Source of the DNA: Bactericera cockerelli
Taxonomy: Eukaryota > Arthropoda > Insecta > Hemiptera > Triozidae
Direction: 5' to 3'
Length of the DNA stretch: 64,000 bases
Assembly: GCA_024516035.1 (NCBI GenBank)
Contig: CM044960.1
Coordinates: 14,069,880 to 14,133,879 of the forward strand
Part shown: one piece after another, positions 23,636-36,874 of the stretch
Position numbering within the stretch: position 1 is the stretch's first letter
How the letters are laid out: each line of letters opens with the position of its first letter
The notes under the pieces: generated by a model
Told to the model about the DNA's origin: nothing
Seen by the model: the letters and a program-made list of their open reading frames with translations, nothing else
The model's database searches: none
Translations under genes and position numbers: made by a program

Positions 23636-23905
23636 CCTACGACTGGAACCCGAAATGGAAATAGATTCCTGGCCTATCACCCTTCAGTATTTTATATACT
23701 TCCCCCCTTATCCTACGACTACCAGGAATGGAAATAGATCCCTGGCCCATCAGTATTTTATATACTTCCCCCTTATCCTACGACTACCAGGAATGGAAAT
23801 AGATCCCTGGCCCATCAGTATTTTATATTCTTCCCCCCTTATCCTACGACTACCAGGAATGGAAATAGATCCCTGGCCCATCAGTATTTTATATTCTTCC
23901 CCCCT
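23636..23905. repeat. Minisatellite, 63-68-bp unit, four copies
   Basis: Unit landmarks are CTACGACTACCAGGAATGG, AAATAGATCCCTGGCCCATC and TATTTTATATTCTTCCCCCC. The first copy is diverged, the last three nearly identical. The array keeps frames open on both strands, which explains the repetitive open frames rather than a gene. Confidence 0.9.
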
Positions 23906-24175
23906 TTGAAAAGTTGAAGCACGTCCCTGATTGTCATCCTGGAAGGAGGCACTGAGTAATGTCTTCGCCAAACCCGAGCTGGACTGTAACTTCGGGTCGA
24001 GCAGAGAAATAAAAGAAAATGGAATGTGATAAAGGTGAGGAGAAGAGGATGAAAGACATAAAATAATGTTAACCTTCGTTTTCCTTCCTAACTCCTCTCC
24101 GGTGTGCACGATACCTTCCTTCCTAACCCTTCTGTCCATGATCTCATTCTATTGAATCTTCAGCTTCAAATTTAT

Positions 24176-24600
24176 GTGGTGCATTCTTTCCTCACGGATT
24201 ATTTTGAAATATGTGGTATTTGATTCTGCTGATGGTTAAATATAATGTTGTGCTGTTTGATTCTACTGATGGTCCAATAGTAATTATGTTGTTGTGTTTG
24301 ATTATAATGATAGGCATGAAATATTTGGTGTTTGATTCTACCGGTAGTTAAGTTATAGGTGATGTTTCAATTTACTGATGGTCAAGTAATGTGTCAAATA
24401 TGTGGTGTTTGATTCTACTGATGGACAAGTATTATGTGGTGTTTGATTCTACCGATGGGCAAGTAATATGGGGATTTGGTTTTTGATTTTACTTATAGTG
24501 ATATATTCAAGTGGTGTTTGGTTCTACTGATGGTCAAATAATATGTGGTGTTTGGTTCTATTGATATTCAATTATTATGCTATTTTTGATTCTATACAGT
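24176..24600. repeat. Degenerate minisatellite
   Basis: About ten diverged units of 35-50 bases built on GTGGTGTTTGATTCTACTGA followed by TGGTCAAGTAATAT. Unit length varies. Confidence 0.8.
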
Positions 24601-24604
24601 AATA

Positions 24605-26220
24605 TGAATAATTATGTGATTTTTTTCTGCTCTACTTAATTATCTCTCTCATCTATCCTGTGTGTACGTTTTCTTACCTCTACTCTCCCTCTTATTTTCC
24701 CTCTCCTCCTCTTACCAACAATCTGTTTTTTCTTCTCCTTCACTCCCACCACCTCTTCTTAGAAAAAGTAGAGAACTGTTTTTACAACTCGAGAAGTCAA
24801 AACAGAGGAGCTCTATGCTAATTTGTTGTTGTACGCTCAATGTGATATGCTAAACTCTCGGGAGCTTTGTCTTCTGGCTGTCAAACATACATGAACATGA
24901 ATAAGTCATGAACCTTGCTATCCAAGTAGTGAAAGCAGGGCAAGAAAATGATTCTACTAATGTTTGTGTATAGCAAAAACAACAAATAAAATAAGTAAAC
25001 AAAATTGAAAAATTACGAAAAACTGAAATCAGAACCTAAAAATATGCTGATGTATCTCAAAAACCAAAAATATTATTGAGGAAGAAAAGCTAGTACTGTG
25101 AACTACGAGTATATGTATAAATTATCCTATTTACTTTCATTTATGCAATTATCATGTTTGTGTTTCAAAAGTCATAATGTGCCCCAAACACTGACGCATC
25201 TATGTAATGGAATAAAATTTGTCTCTCCACAATTGTACAGCACCCACCATGACATATTTAGGCTGAAATGTCCATCATACACGAGCAATGGACACATGGT
25301 ATACAAAATAGAAACGCGTTAGGTCAGAACTGAAGGCCCCTGTGGGATTTAAGAGCATCAAAACCCACGTACATATTTGCCACTGCTACCTACCTACATG
25401 ATGACACATTCAATGTGGATTGAGAGGAAGTACATAGATATTTTCATGATTAAACATTAGCCTTTTGATTCGAAGGTTGCTGGTTCAAATCCTGGTCAGA
25501 AAAAAAGACACATTTCCACTACCGCTAATAGTATGGCTGTAATGTTTCCTATTTCTTACATTGAAGTAAATCTCACGCTGACATGGTTTTAAATTGTGTT
25601 TTATTTTTATTTTGAACTGAACGGATCCCTGATTTTTTTACGTCGGCATATCTAACTCTTTTTGTATTGCGACAACGAAGAATATTACATAGAGCTATCG
25701 TCCTCTTATCAACAGCCAATCCATTTCTATTGAATAGGGGAAACCTGGAACAAAATGGCGGGGTGGTTCGCGGGGGAACTAATAATTTATTATCCGACTT
25801 TTTTTCAAATCGTCAAAAAACACATTTATTTTCGAGAGAAAACTTCTCTTGTGTCAAAAATGTACATTGATACATTTGACAACACCCCTCTCTGGTTCCA
25901 TTTGTTATCAGCATTTTTCTGTATGTATGCCAAAGTCAGAGAGTAGGGGCGCACCATACAGGGAGGCTCTGATGAAAAATACTGAAAACTTACTGACACA
26001 CTGGGAACAGATGCTATATGAACAATTGAACATACATTATTCTCATGATTTAATATTTTCTGCCTCTGCGTGCTTGGTCTCTCTTCTGGTACATTTCATC
26101 AAATGAAGATTTACCATTTGGTGATTTTATGTAAAGGGACTTTAATATAAATATAGATAAGGCTTATTATTCTAGATTTTTGTCCAGACCGCGACGATTT
26201 TCTTGTGTTCATGTTTTTTT
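24605..26220. other. Non-coding stretch
   Basis: No exon recognised. A tRNA-like B-box fragment (GAAGGTTGCTGGTTCAAATC) is at 25476-25496. Confidence 0.45.
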
Positions 26221-26224
26221 TTTT

Positions 26225-26430
26225 TTAATTTTTTAATTAACGTCCCTATAACCTGCATGGTCTTATCATGATAGGGATTTTACCCTACATTTACCCCAAC
26301 TCACAAACCAGCTACTCAAATAAACCTCACCTAGCCTGAGTGGAGACGGGAATAGCCAGCCTCATGGGGGTTCGAATTTGAATTGTCTCCTTTCCAAGTC
26401 CTAACCTCGGTAGACGTTGCTTGAATTCAG
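26225..26430 (+). repeat. Dispersed repeat D, copy 2
   Basis: CTGCATGGTCTTATCATGAT, GGGATTTTACCCTACATTTA, AAACCTCACCTAGCCTGAGT, GGGAATAGCCAGCC and GGGGGTTCGAATTTGAAT follow in the same order as copies 1 and 3. This copy lacks the MITE of copy 1. Confidence 0.75.
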
Positions 26431-26434
26431 TGGC

Positions 26435-28060
26435 AGAAAGTAAACTGGCGTATGGGGCATCAAGGACTCTGAATGTTACAACTCTTTTTAAATAAATATT
26501 CATAAAAAAACTGGCGTATTCGACCCGTTGATTTTGCTACTCAGTGCCCCATGGCCCTACCTGTGTTGAAAGCATTTCATTTGCGTATCTCTATTATTGA
26601 TAGTGGATTGGATTCGTCACTGCTGCCCACCCCGTATTGTGGGATACACATATATTATTCATTTTATGATATGAATGTCCATTATTTATTTCTGATTTGG
26701 GTATAATCAATAGATTTTCCGGCTAAATGTTTTCAAATTACATTACTGTGAGCCATGGAGGTGGGGCCGGGTAGAGCCAATTTTGATATTATTTCATTTT
26801 TGCAGGATTTATTTAGCTGATTTTTTTTTATTGAATTTTTTTCATTGTAGACACTTTTGCTTTGAAAAATATGAATCCACAATTCATATTGGAATAATAT
26901 CAATTTGCAAAAAAATATATATATAGGTAAATAAAATCAGAGTAAGCTTCGTGCGTTAGTATTTCTTTGGGAAAAAGTAATTAAAACCAACCTTGTGCGC
27001 TACTCTCCCGCTGTGTGACATTTTATTGTAAATATTGTTGTAAAAAAAGTACAAACCTTTTTTACAAAGGAACTGTGGTTACAATACTCCTATAAGCAGT
27101 AACCAGAGGATTCTGAGAGATCTTGGAGGAAATATAGATTATATTTTTCTTTTTTAATTACACATTTATCCTTAAATTTAATGTTCACTGTAACTTACCA
27201 TAGTTGAAATTCTATTTTTCCCATGGTAAAATAGAATCTGTAATAGAAAGTCTTGTGATGTTAATTTTTTAGAAGTGGCAAGTTTGTAAAAATAATATTT
27301 TTATGTAAGATTATTTTTTGTAGCTATTAATTTTTTTTTAATTCACATTTACCGTATAATATATACCTGATTAAAAAAGCTGTCAGGTGTTGTACCTGGA
27401 AACAAGTAATAACCTTGGGTGGAAAAAATTCCAGCGAAGCTTCGCATAACCATCACCTGATGTATGTAATTAATACTCATAATTAATTTTATGTTACAAA
27501 ATGAAAGCATTTTAAAATATGTTAATTTTTAATTAAAAGCATTTTTTACCATAAACATAATATATCCAATGCATTATCATGGATACTCTAGGGACAAGAG
27601 ATAGGGAAATATCATTTATAAATATAATTATTTTATTATTATTCTGAAATTAATTTAGCCCTCAATCATGAACAATTTGCCTTCGTAAAAATTATATTTA
27701 GGAGTTAAAAAAAATTGTATGCTAGTCACCACCATAACTCAACAATATTATAATAACATTTTCAACAAACTGGATTATTAGATAACCGTACGGTACATAG
27801 GTAAAGATGACAGTATACAAAGTAAAGGAAGCTCGATCAAGTCTAGCCAAGAGTTTGGGATTCGCTTTTGAGCTTCTGCTATCCTGCATTCAGTTGACAC
27901 ACATAATATTATATCATAGGAAAGTTCGGGTTCTGCCAAGGCAACTAATTGTTACTGTCCAGGCATTACCATCAGAATCCATTAAATTTGAAATGGATAT
28001 ACATTTGAATAATCTTAACCGTTGAAAGTAACAGGAGAATTAAAAGCCGAGTTCATATTT
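26435..28060. other. AT-rich non-coding stretch
   Basis: Long A and T runs; no coding or repeat signal recognised. Confidence 0.45.
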
Positions 28061-28067
28061 TTAAATT

Positions 28068-28190
28068 ACGATGTGATATCACAATATTACTCAAACTCGC
28101 TTTCCTATATCTTTGTTGAACATGGGACTGAAACCACCTACCTCTGGTTACCAGTCCGCCACCATATCGATGAAGCTACTGAGGTCGGTC
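28068..28190 (-). mobile_element. SINE family B copy
   Basis: Reverse-oriented copy: GTGATATCACAATATTACTC, ACCTCTGGTTACCAGTCCGC, GAAGCTACTGAGGTCGGT on the plus strand. It faces the copy at 28263-28406 head to head, 72 bases apart. Confidence 0.85.
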
Positions 28191-28262
28191 TTGAGTATTA
28201 ATATTTCCAGGAGAACAGCTACAATGACGATGCCGTTAATATTGGAAATACTTTTATCACAC

Positions 28263-28406
28263 ACCGACCTCATTAGCTGGATCGATAAGGCGGCGGACTT
28301 GTAACCTGGAGGTCGGTGGTTCAAGGCCCGGTTTCAGCGTAGATTTGGGAAAGCTTGAGTAGTTGTGATATCACCAAAGTGATTAACATAAATATGATAA
28401 CTTTTT
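28263..28406 (+). mobile_element. SINE family B, full length
   Basis: ACCGACCTCATTAGCTGGAT through GGCGGCGGACTTGTAACCTG, GGTCGGTGGTTCAAGGCCC and GTTGTGATATCACCAAAGTG to ATAACTTTT. It aligns with 60523-60666 over its whole length. The anticodon-loop position CTTGTAA points to a tRNA-Thr-like ancestor. Confidence 0.9.
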
Positions 28407-28669
28407 AACTTTTTTTATTTTTATCTCACCACCAATCGTACTACCAAAAGCAAAAAAGATATTTTTACATGCATTTATAAAGAGAGTCTCACGGTCTTCT
28501 CTCTTTCTATCTCTTCCGGAAGAATTGGAAAATTTTCCTAAGAGAAAAGCCGCGAGGAATTGACAGTGAACTACCGATATATGTATGGCGCTGTGGGGAA
28601 ATCATTTCTCACGAAGAGCATTACTACCCCGCCCCCCTGAGTTATGAGCCTCCTGTATATCGGGAGAGA

Positions 28670-28995
28670 ATTCATTTTTCAATTTTTATCTGAGGTGACG
28701 TTTTTCCGACAGCCGTTATCACCTGATAGAGGAGCCTTTTTCTTCTTGAGGAATCCACGTTAGACTGGAATATAGATGTGCGTATAGTTCGAGTTTGATT
28801 CTTTGATTTGATTGGCAGTCACATAATTTGAGTTTGATTCTTTGCTTTGAATGGCAGTTTTCTTTTTCGCGGCCCAACCGGCAAATTCTAAAGGATCGCC
28901 AAAAGATTCAACTTTTACCGAAAAAGAAAGCCCTATGATGTGCAGAATCGATCAGAGACTAGAGCTTTCATTATAATTCCGGCTTTAATATGCCA
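28670..28995. repeat. Diverged 320-bp repeat, copy 1
   Basis: Matches 41750-42075: ATTCATTTTTCAATTTTTAT, CTGAGGTGACGTTTT, CCGTTATCACCTGAT, TTCTTGAGGAAT, CCCAACCGNCAAATTCT, AAAAGATTCAA, GATGTG..AGA and ATTCCG..T in the same order. Copy 2 ends just before cadherin exon 1. Confidence 0.8.
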
Positions 28996-29444
28996 AACTA
29001 ACATTTTAACGTTAATTTTACGGATCCATATTTACTGTCAATCTTAGATTATGTAATCATAATTGAAAGCGGAAAAATAAGATGAACTGACCAGAAAAAC
29101 AAAAGGAAGGGGTGAATCTCCTACCATCAGTAGTGAAAGGCATAAGGTAAGTGCCGACAATGCCATTAGCCTAAATACGTTCGATATAACATAATATAGA
29201 GTCAATATATTTGGATTTAGTTTTGATCTATCAGAAACGGAAATTCCTGACGTGAAGGAGGAGGAGGCGGAAGTGGAAGAATAAACGGAACGAGGAGGCG
29301 ATAATGGTGGCAATATCTTTACAATGTGTGCCAAAAGTTATAAGGAAAATTGAGTTGTTCCATGTGAGATGTAGGTACAGATGCTGATTTCCTCCCACGC
29401 CATTGGTCCAATGATTAATATTGGTGTCAAAAGACATTTTCTTA

Positions 29445-29477
29445 AAATTTCATGATATAAAAAATATCATGAAATTT
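29445..29477. repeat. Perfect hairpin, 14-bp stem
   Basis: AAATTTCATGATAT (29445-29458), five-base loop, then ATATCATGAAATTT (29464-29477). A second AT-rich palindrome lies at 29749-29774. Confidence 0.8.
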
Positions 29478-29782
29478 AAATATAAAATCATGTCTAAGAA
29501 AAACTGTGTCCGGACGTGCGGTCGTATGATTCTGATGGGAAGGTGTGAATCTCGTAGTGAATTTTTAGACAGACTGTACGTTCATGAGCCAATATCTGAT
29601 AAATGGTTTCGCTGAAAACAATAGGTTCAGATATTTTATCAAAACTCTCCGTAATTTTGCCAACGCTTTTCCCTTTCTTTCTATGGTTTCTTTACTAGTT
29701 TCTCAATTTTTTTTACGGTTCTAATTTTGATGACGAAATTTTGATCTTAAGTTTTCTTAAATTTTAAGAAAACTTTTTTTCG

Positions 29783-29850
29783 TCGTAGAGAATCGAACCC
29801 GAGTCCTTCTTTCAAAACACTATTAGAAGTACCACGCTTACAGCTAATGT
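29783..29850 (-). repeat. tRNA-like SINE head fragment
   Basis: Minus strand AGCTGTAAGCGTGGTAC and GGACTCGGGTTCGATTCTC give A- and B-box-like motifs. No acceptor pairing. Confidence 0.4.
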
Positions 29851-29854
29851 ACCC

Positions 29855-30465
29855 GTATATGGGATCACGAACTTTTTCTAATAGATTCCTTTAATGTTAA
29901 GTGTCTTGTACCAAAAATCTGGAAGTCAGAATTAATTTTCAGAAATTCAATTTTGACTTTTCTAATTACCAGCAGTAACAGACCACCTGCAGGGGAGGAA
30001 TGGGAAATAGGGCGAATAGGGCATACCAGGGGTGGGATAATGAGATTTTTTTAATAATAATAAAAATACCGTTAGGTATTGTTTATTTTACGGTGCATGA
30101 CCAACTTACAAAAAAAGAACAACAACAAGGAATATTTTTTTTTTTTTTTTACAGATATAAACTTAAGGACAAGGGAGTTTTAGAGGGAGGGGAGGAATTA
30201 GGGAAGACTGGTGATGAGGCAGGTCATGGAGCTTGTGTATCTAGGCCAAGAGTTTTCAGCTAAGTATTAGAATTAGATGCTATCTACGAGTATACAATTC
30301 TGCTTTTTCTATGTATTTCTTCTTTTACTATGTCAGCTTTGATGAAGGAGTCCCATTTTGTTTTATCAGGAGCTCTTTAAGAGTAATCCGGAACACGAGA
30401 TTGTCCGATTTACATAAATATATATAATTTATGGTGTGTTCTTGTATTCTAATCCAAGTTAAGTT
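29855..30465. other. Non-coding stretch
   Basis: T-run at 30136-30150. No gene recognised. Confidence 0.4.
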
Positions 30466-30469
30466 AAGT

Positions 30470-30595
30470 TGTGTTAATCACTTTCGTGCTATCACAACTA
30501 CTGAAACTCGCTTTACTAAATCCACGCTGAAACCGGGACTTGAACGACCGAGCTCCTGGTTACAAGTCCACCGCCTTATCGATCAAGCTACTAAT
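30470..30595 (-). mobile_element. SINE family B copy
   Basis: GTGTTAATCACTTTCGTG, AAACTCGCTTTACTAAATCC, GGGACTTGAACGACCGAGCT and CCGCCTTATCGATCAAGCTA on the plus strand complement the 60523-60666 copy. Confidence 0.85.
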
Positions 30596-30599
30596 TCAA

Positions 30600-31845
30600 T
30601 GCCCCCGTCCAAAATACATGTAAAGAGACGGTTCATCTACTATTCGACTCACTGAAAAAGCTGGACTTGCTTATTCTATATATGTAATTAATTGAATATG
30701 TAATTATAGGGTCTTCAACAGAATACACTTCAGATGAAGATTTAACCACCAGAGTCCAAGTTAGGGGACCTCCCCCCTACTCTCTGAGAGTAAGTAGCAC
30801 AAGGGAAGTCTGGTGGGGTCAATTTGTAACTGCTCGTAAAGTTTGACCGACTTTTTAATCCAAGTTCGGGACACGAGGACCTCGAGAGGGGGAGGGGGGG
30901 GGGGGTGTTGTGCTCTACTAATTGTGCATTATTTTATTTCATGCGGTTTTAACTCTGCAGCGTGCAGAGCTGGCAAATATCACGACTGACGGGACTCGGC
31001 GGGACTTTTACGCTCTTACAGCTTGTTATTTCTGTTCGTAATTTGATTTTCTTCCTTGAATCTCTATTACGGAAGCACATTTTCAAAGTGTTTAATACTT
31101 CTTATACTAGGACGAGATCCTGTGCAAAGAATTTCTCTATTGACGTTAACCGTCAGAAATACGACTTTTTTACGACTGACAAGTTCAATTTCTGACATTT
31201 GGTCATACATGCTTTGATTGTTTTTGTATTTTCCCTTCAAAGGAATAAATAACAGAGGCGTTTAACTGCTTTTATCAATTGTGCTAAGAGTGCGTTTATT
31301 AAATGTCTCACTAATCAATTGATTATTTAATCAACGCTTAATTTTAGTCAATGGTTATCTTATAGTATTTGTAATGACAATCATTGATAAACACAACAAC
31401 AGCACTTAATATTTATAAGAGACGGTCGTTAAGTGGAAAACAGATATAAAGATATAATAGGTAACTCCTTGGGATGTGGAGTTAAATAACCTATATGTAC
31501 ATATTAGAGTACCTATCTTTTGCATCGATATTTAAATCCAAGTTCTTGAGAGCTCTAGTATTAGTTCGTCATATTTTTAAAGAATTATTTTAATAAAACG
31601 GAGCTTAGCATACAAAGTGCTCCTATCTGCCAAGTTCATGTTACAGCCATGCCGCTATCTTTCTTGGCAGGGTACTGAGCTTTTTATATTAGTAATATCG
31701 TTAGTACATAGAGTTCTACGATAATTTGCTCAATATTCACATGGTGAGTATTTTTTGCTTGGTATTTATGCAATGTTAGTCTGGAAATATAGCATTAAAT
31801 GAACCATTTTTTTATTTCTATTCCTATAGGTTTCTCTCTCAGCAA
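30600..31845. other. Non-coding stretch
   Basis: G-run at 30890-30905. A short GC-richer segment at 30961-31037 follows a good acceptor-like CTCTGCAG, but its phase does not fit the known exons (see rejected items). Confidence 0.4.
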
Positions 31846-31849
31846 GTAC

Positions 31850-31925
31850 TTTTTTGAAGAACCCGCGACCTCTGGAACCTCTAGATTCACAGAATGCCGC
31901 CTTTACCACTGAGTTACCGGGACAG
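31850..31925 (-). repeat. SINE head fragment, family A type
   Basis: Minus strand CTGTCCCGGTAACTCAGTGG, AAAGGCGGCATTCTG and AGGTCGCGGGTTC. The sequence stops at the B box, so only the head is present. Confidence 0.55.
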
Positions 31926-32206
31926 AAATTATATATCCACAAAATGATATCCTTTTGCAAGTCTATTGAAATATGTTAACAATTATTATTTATTGGTGCT
32001 TAGAAGTTGAAATTAGACCAGGACCTATAGAAAATTGGAAAGTGAAGTCATGCTAGCAAGTTGAAGAAATGTTTCTAAACTGTAGGTAGTCAGTGGATTA
32101 GTTTTACAAACTTGTTGTGTATTTACCAACACCAACATAAAAAAAGCTACTTTTACGAAAAGCATATTACTAACTACCGATTGTCATCTATTAATTAATC
32201 ATATTT

Positions 32207-32342
32207 GAGCTAATCACTATCGTGATGACACAATTACTCATCAAGCTCGCTTTACTAATTTTTTGCTAATCTTGGGACATGAACCACCGATCTCCTGTTT
32301 AAAAGTCCGCCGTCGTATCTATCAAGTTACCGAGCTCGGTTT
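32207..32342 (-). mobile_element. SINE family B copy, diverged
   Basis: GCTAATCACTATCGTGATGA, AAGCTCGCTTTACTAA, GGGACATGAACCACCGATCT and CAAGTTACCGAGCTCGGT complement the consensus order. Confidence 0.8.
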
Positions 32343-32639
32343 AATGAATCTATTGTCCGATATTGTGACATAAATTGAAAAAAAAAGAGCCCGTTGCTTC
32401 ACTTGAGTGACACAACGAGAACTGGTGTGCTATCGACGCAGGCTCAAATGCTTTGTTTCAAGTTTTACGGTGTACTATGCTCAGTCTTCCCTTTAATCCT
32501 TGCTATTCCCGGTCCTGGAAGCCAGGTTGAAGCAAGCATAATTCCCGCTCTCATCAGAGCTTCACAGGAAATGGAACATTTTGCAGGAAATAAAAGGGTT
32601 GCGAACGCAGCGTTTTCACTATTGTAGATAATTTGGTTT

Positions 32640-32830
32640 TGCTGCAGTAGGAGAAAGAGAGAGGAAGATTGAGTGAATGAAGATGTGAGGTATTTGGAAA
32701 ATGAGTGAGAGAGAATGGAGAGGGAGTGAAAAAGGAGAAGGTGAGTGAGAAATTGAGAGAGAGAGAGAGAGAGAGTAATTAAGAGAGAGGGTGAGTGAGA
32801 GGAGAAGAAGGAGGATGAAAATGATGCAGC
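32640..32830. repeat. GA-rich low-complexity tract
   Basis: Purine-rich sequence with an (AG)n core at 32755-32776. It accounts for the Ser/Leu-rich frame on the opposite strand. Confidence 0.8.
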
Positions 32831-32939
32831 AAGTAATGCAAAAAGAGAAGTTAGATGATCTTTGGTCGAAATGACCTTCATGTGTTTTAGTGGGAATAAC
32901 TAATCGTTGATTTTGATGGTCTACTTATAAAATAGACCA

Positions 32940-33080
32940 ACTGCACCTCGAGTTGGGCTATGGTGCGCTGTGATTGGTTGAAACTCCTACTTGAGGAAGG
33001 GTCTGGCTTATCTTCAATTTCATTCTGTTTTACAATTCGGCCTTAAGAGTTCTACTGGTAACATGCTGCCACAATTGACC
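32940..33080 (+). repeat. Dispersed repeat F, copy 2
   Basis: CTGTGATTGGTTGAAACTCC, ACTTGAGGAAGGGTCTGGCT, TTACAATTCGGCC and GTTCTACTGGTA match copies 1 and 3. Confidence 0.65.
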
Positions 33081-33084
33081 CTGA

Positions 33085-36000
33085 ACTCCCTGAGAGTACT
33101 CTGTTGAAGGCGGGGTCCATCACAGAGAGGGTCTTATTTGATGAACTATAACCGATTGCTCTGCACCTCAAGTAATGACCTTAATGTACTACACTACTAC
33201 CTCACTCCAAGTGCATTTTGAATTGCACTTCCCGTATGCAAGGCTCATTGAACAAATGATAGTGGTTCCCATACTGCGTTTCGTCCATCAGCAAATTGAA
33301 ATCCATCTCCTGCCCTTGTAGTGGAGATGTGTAATGGTCTGTCCTGAGACTTCTGATAAATGATCGTCTGGTTCAGTGCTTAATGCAGCCATCACAGTAG
33401 CGATCGTCTTGATAACTCAAGAGAGGTTAGTAGTGTGGTGTTTGCTTAGTATGCGAAAGATCCCAGCATGTTGAAACCCAAAGCCGAGAAATTTTGCATT
33501 AAAAGTTTCAGCGATTTTCCATTTTATTTTAGGACATGTTACGTTCCTTCTATGTTTTGAATTGTTGATATCTAGTCAATCATTAAGGGATTTATACAGA
33601 TACAGGTAACCTTATAGGTATCGCACATACGGTTCATACATTATAATATGAGTATTTTACATGAGTCGTTGAGTACGTATACATATCATTATATATTATT
33701 ATTATTTCTGAGAATATAATATGTATCCTGGCAGATTTTTTCCTGTTCTGAGAAAAGTCGCGCCAGAATTTCGACAACTTTATCATCGGTAACAAGGTTA
33801 AGAGTATTCGAAGACGAAAGACGTACTGTATAAATAGATCATTATCGAACAGATTCAGGCCCGGACTAACCATCGGCCTCCTGAGCCCCCTCCCCTCCTT
33901 TTTCTCCCCTCCCATTAAATTAAGTGAATTTATTTTGAAGTTAATAGGAGGAAATTTCTTGGAAATAAATTCAATTAAAATTGAGCTTACATATCCTTCA
34001 AAAACTCCTTAGGCAATATTTTGGAACGGTCTCAGTGTAATGTGTCCAAAAAAACTACTCAAAATGTTACTTATTTTGAAGTTTTTTCGAGAAATCGTCA
34101 AGAAAAATTATTGAAATTAGTCAAGGTAAATAATTGGACAAAAATTATTGAAACATGAAGATTTTTTGTATACAGGAAGCTCCTGGACATCCCCGCAGGC
34201 GACTTGAGGGATGTCCTGCTTAACTTTTTTGTAATCTTATTTTATAATTCTGTTCTTGGAGTTAAGTAACATAAGTACAAAGTACATTGATAAGAAGAGT
34301 GAAGTGACTAAAATATCTCATAATGGATGTACGCAAAAAAGATCTATGTATGTATTTGCCTAAAAATCTTTCGCGGAAATGCCAGCATGACAAAGTTAGC
34401 ATTTGAAATGCTATATATATGCACAGAGCACAACACCTATATGACATACCTCTACAAGTGGAATGGTGTAGTTCCTAAAGTTTTCTCGTGAAACTGCCTG
34501 TCGAGTTATTGGAACAGTCGACCACACGCATCCTTGAACAAGTGTGCGGTTCTTTATGAGGTCCAAAACAAGCATGCTGCAGACATAACATGGCCACGGT
34601 GTACTATGGCAGACATACATGTACGTCACACGAGCGGAGGGATTCCATTGAAAATGTCATTAGTTATTAGCATAATGCAGTAATGCGGTCACAATGTCAT
34701 TGCCAGGGATGTGTGTCCTCGCCAGAGAGGAACACAAGAGAAAGCACGAGGAGACAAAAGAAAGAAAAGACAGACTCAGAGTATGTGAGGAAAACACTCG
34801 TCTCTAGCTCTGACTGCTGACACAAATGCATAATTATGCTGCTCACAGAGCGCTGACTCGGTTATCTCTTTGAGTTTAGCGCAGCATGACAACATGGTTA
34901 TCAACTAAGTGAAACTCGTAATCACCACCCTCTCCATATTTGTACAACTTTATTTATAAGTATTTTAAGTTTAGGATTGTGAAATTTTCCTCATTATTTT
35001 CTTTCATTTTCTCTTTGGTCCTTTTGGGAGGTTATCTGGTTATGTACTTGTTCCATAATAACTTGCACTTTTCTCATGAGATCGTTTCCATTAAAATATT
35101 TTGTTTGTTTTTATTATTACAGCTCTGTAGTAATATAATTTATCGCCCGCAAAAATGCACATAAATTTTTCACCTGGGATCCCACTGTCTGACGGTCTAG
35201 AATGTTCTGAAAGAACTGAAGAGTCAGGGTATGCGGAAAAGTTTTCTCTGGCATTAGTACAGAGCAAAGCAGAAGTGTATGTAGTCAGGGGCTTTCTTTT
35301 TCTATGAAACTGTCATTAAGTCTTATCGTAGCTATTTAGTAACTAATCCTACGTCCTTCCCTCCAGACGGAGCTCCCCCCCCCCTTCCCTTCCCTGAATC
35401 CTTCACCTCTTATCCTTTATTTCTGCTGGAGTCTCTTATCTCTTCCTACTTCTCTCCATCCTCCCTCGCTATCTTTCTCTCTGTGGCTCCTTTCTGTCTG
35501 CTTTACATTTTTGTGATCCTGTGTTCCTTCAGGACCCTCTCAAGCCTGCCCGCAGAACGAAATGAACAAGTTGAGAAGATTTTAATCAGATAAAGTGCCT
35601 GCTCTTTTGCTTTGCGGTGCCTTTTGTAGATACCAGGTTAACCCTTTTCAGCAACGACAGTGCTCAGCTTGGGAACGTCATACGCTCGAGTGATTACTTT
35701 CAGGAACAATCTCTGACAAAAGAAAAGAAAGGGAAAATAAAGTATTTAGGAGCTGTGACACTCTCGTCTTGCCTTTCAGACATTTGCTGATCTACTAATT
35801 CCTGGTGCTGCTTCAACTATTTACTGCTGATCCAATACTGTTCTAGCCCCTTGAGCTATCGTGTTATCGTGTAACTAAAGCAATATGAAATTGTTTATCA
35901 GTCTTATCTTTTAATATTACAAGAATTGGAATATTCCACTGTTTTTATGCGAGGATATTTAAAATTCTTCTAAGAAGACCGAAGTCTTTAAATTCAGAGA

Positions 36001-36650
36001 CATCGTGACTATATTCCCTCGGCTATTAGAACAAGATTCTTGCTGGGTGATAGCAGATGCAGTCGATAAAAGGAATATTGCTTACGTCTGCTAGTAGTGC
36101 AGAATTCTATAGCACGTCCTTTCTGAAGACATCAGGACGGTATGTGTTTACGAAGCATTTGATGACTATACTCAGAAATAACAAGATGTTAAATACAATA
36201 GTTCTCTGAGATACAATCGTATCTTAACCTTTATTAGTATACAAATTCGATATTTACAGTAAGATTATACATACAAGGAATATTTACAATTTCTTATAGA
36301 AACAAAACTTGATGAAGGGTGAAGTATAGTGCCAATACCAACTCTTTTATTCGTAGCTTATATGTCCACGTCCACTGGCCGCTCCTCACATAAAAATCAC
36401 CCCGTCAGAGTGGATATTAAGAAATGTTCTAGATTTCCTAGATTTCTCACTTCTGTAACTGGTACTGCTTCAGAAAAGTTGTAAATCGTACTGTAAGTGC
36501 CGATTCATGCCCAAAGTAGAACACACATTTTCCATTCTAGTTCATAAGAAATTTCTCGTTCGTGAATTCCCCACATGAAAGTGAAATTCCTAAGAAAACC
36601 TCAATGGAGAATGCTGCAATGTTTCTGAATGGAACAGAAGGGCAAAAAAT
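33085..36650. other. Non-coding stretch
   Basis: No exon, tRNA or repeat family recognised beyond a pyrimidine-rich section at 35350-35480. Confidence 0.4.
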
Positions 36651-36654
36651 AACT

Positions 36655-36874
36655 AATGGAAAGTGGAATAAAAAGTAGAGAGAGGGAAATGAGGAGGTGG
36701 GGGAGACGAAGAAGGAGAGAGGGGAGGAGTAAGGTCAGTTGGAAGAGAAAAATAATTTGAGAAAAACTACAGGAGAACGCAAAAAAAGATGAGAGAGAGA
36801 GGAGAGAGAGAGAAGAGGAGAGAGAAGAGGAGAGAGAAGAGGAGAGAGAAGAGAGAGAGAGAGAAGAGAGAGGA

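Noticed and set aside
30961..31037. Exon-like segment after CTCTGCAG with a frame reading RAELANITTDG
   Set aside because: The donor is weak and the 77-bp length does not give the phase needed before exon 1. No clear cadherin motif is present.
32465..32881. 138-codon minus-strand frame
   Set aside because: Mostly the complement of a GA-rich tract; no domain or biased codon use.
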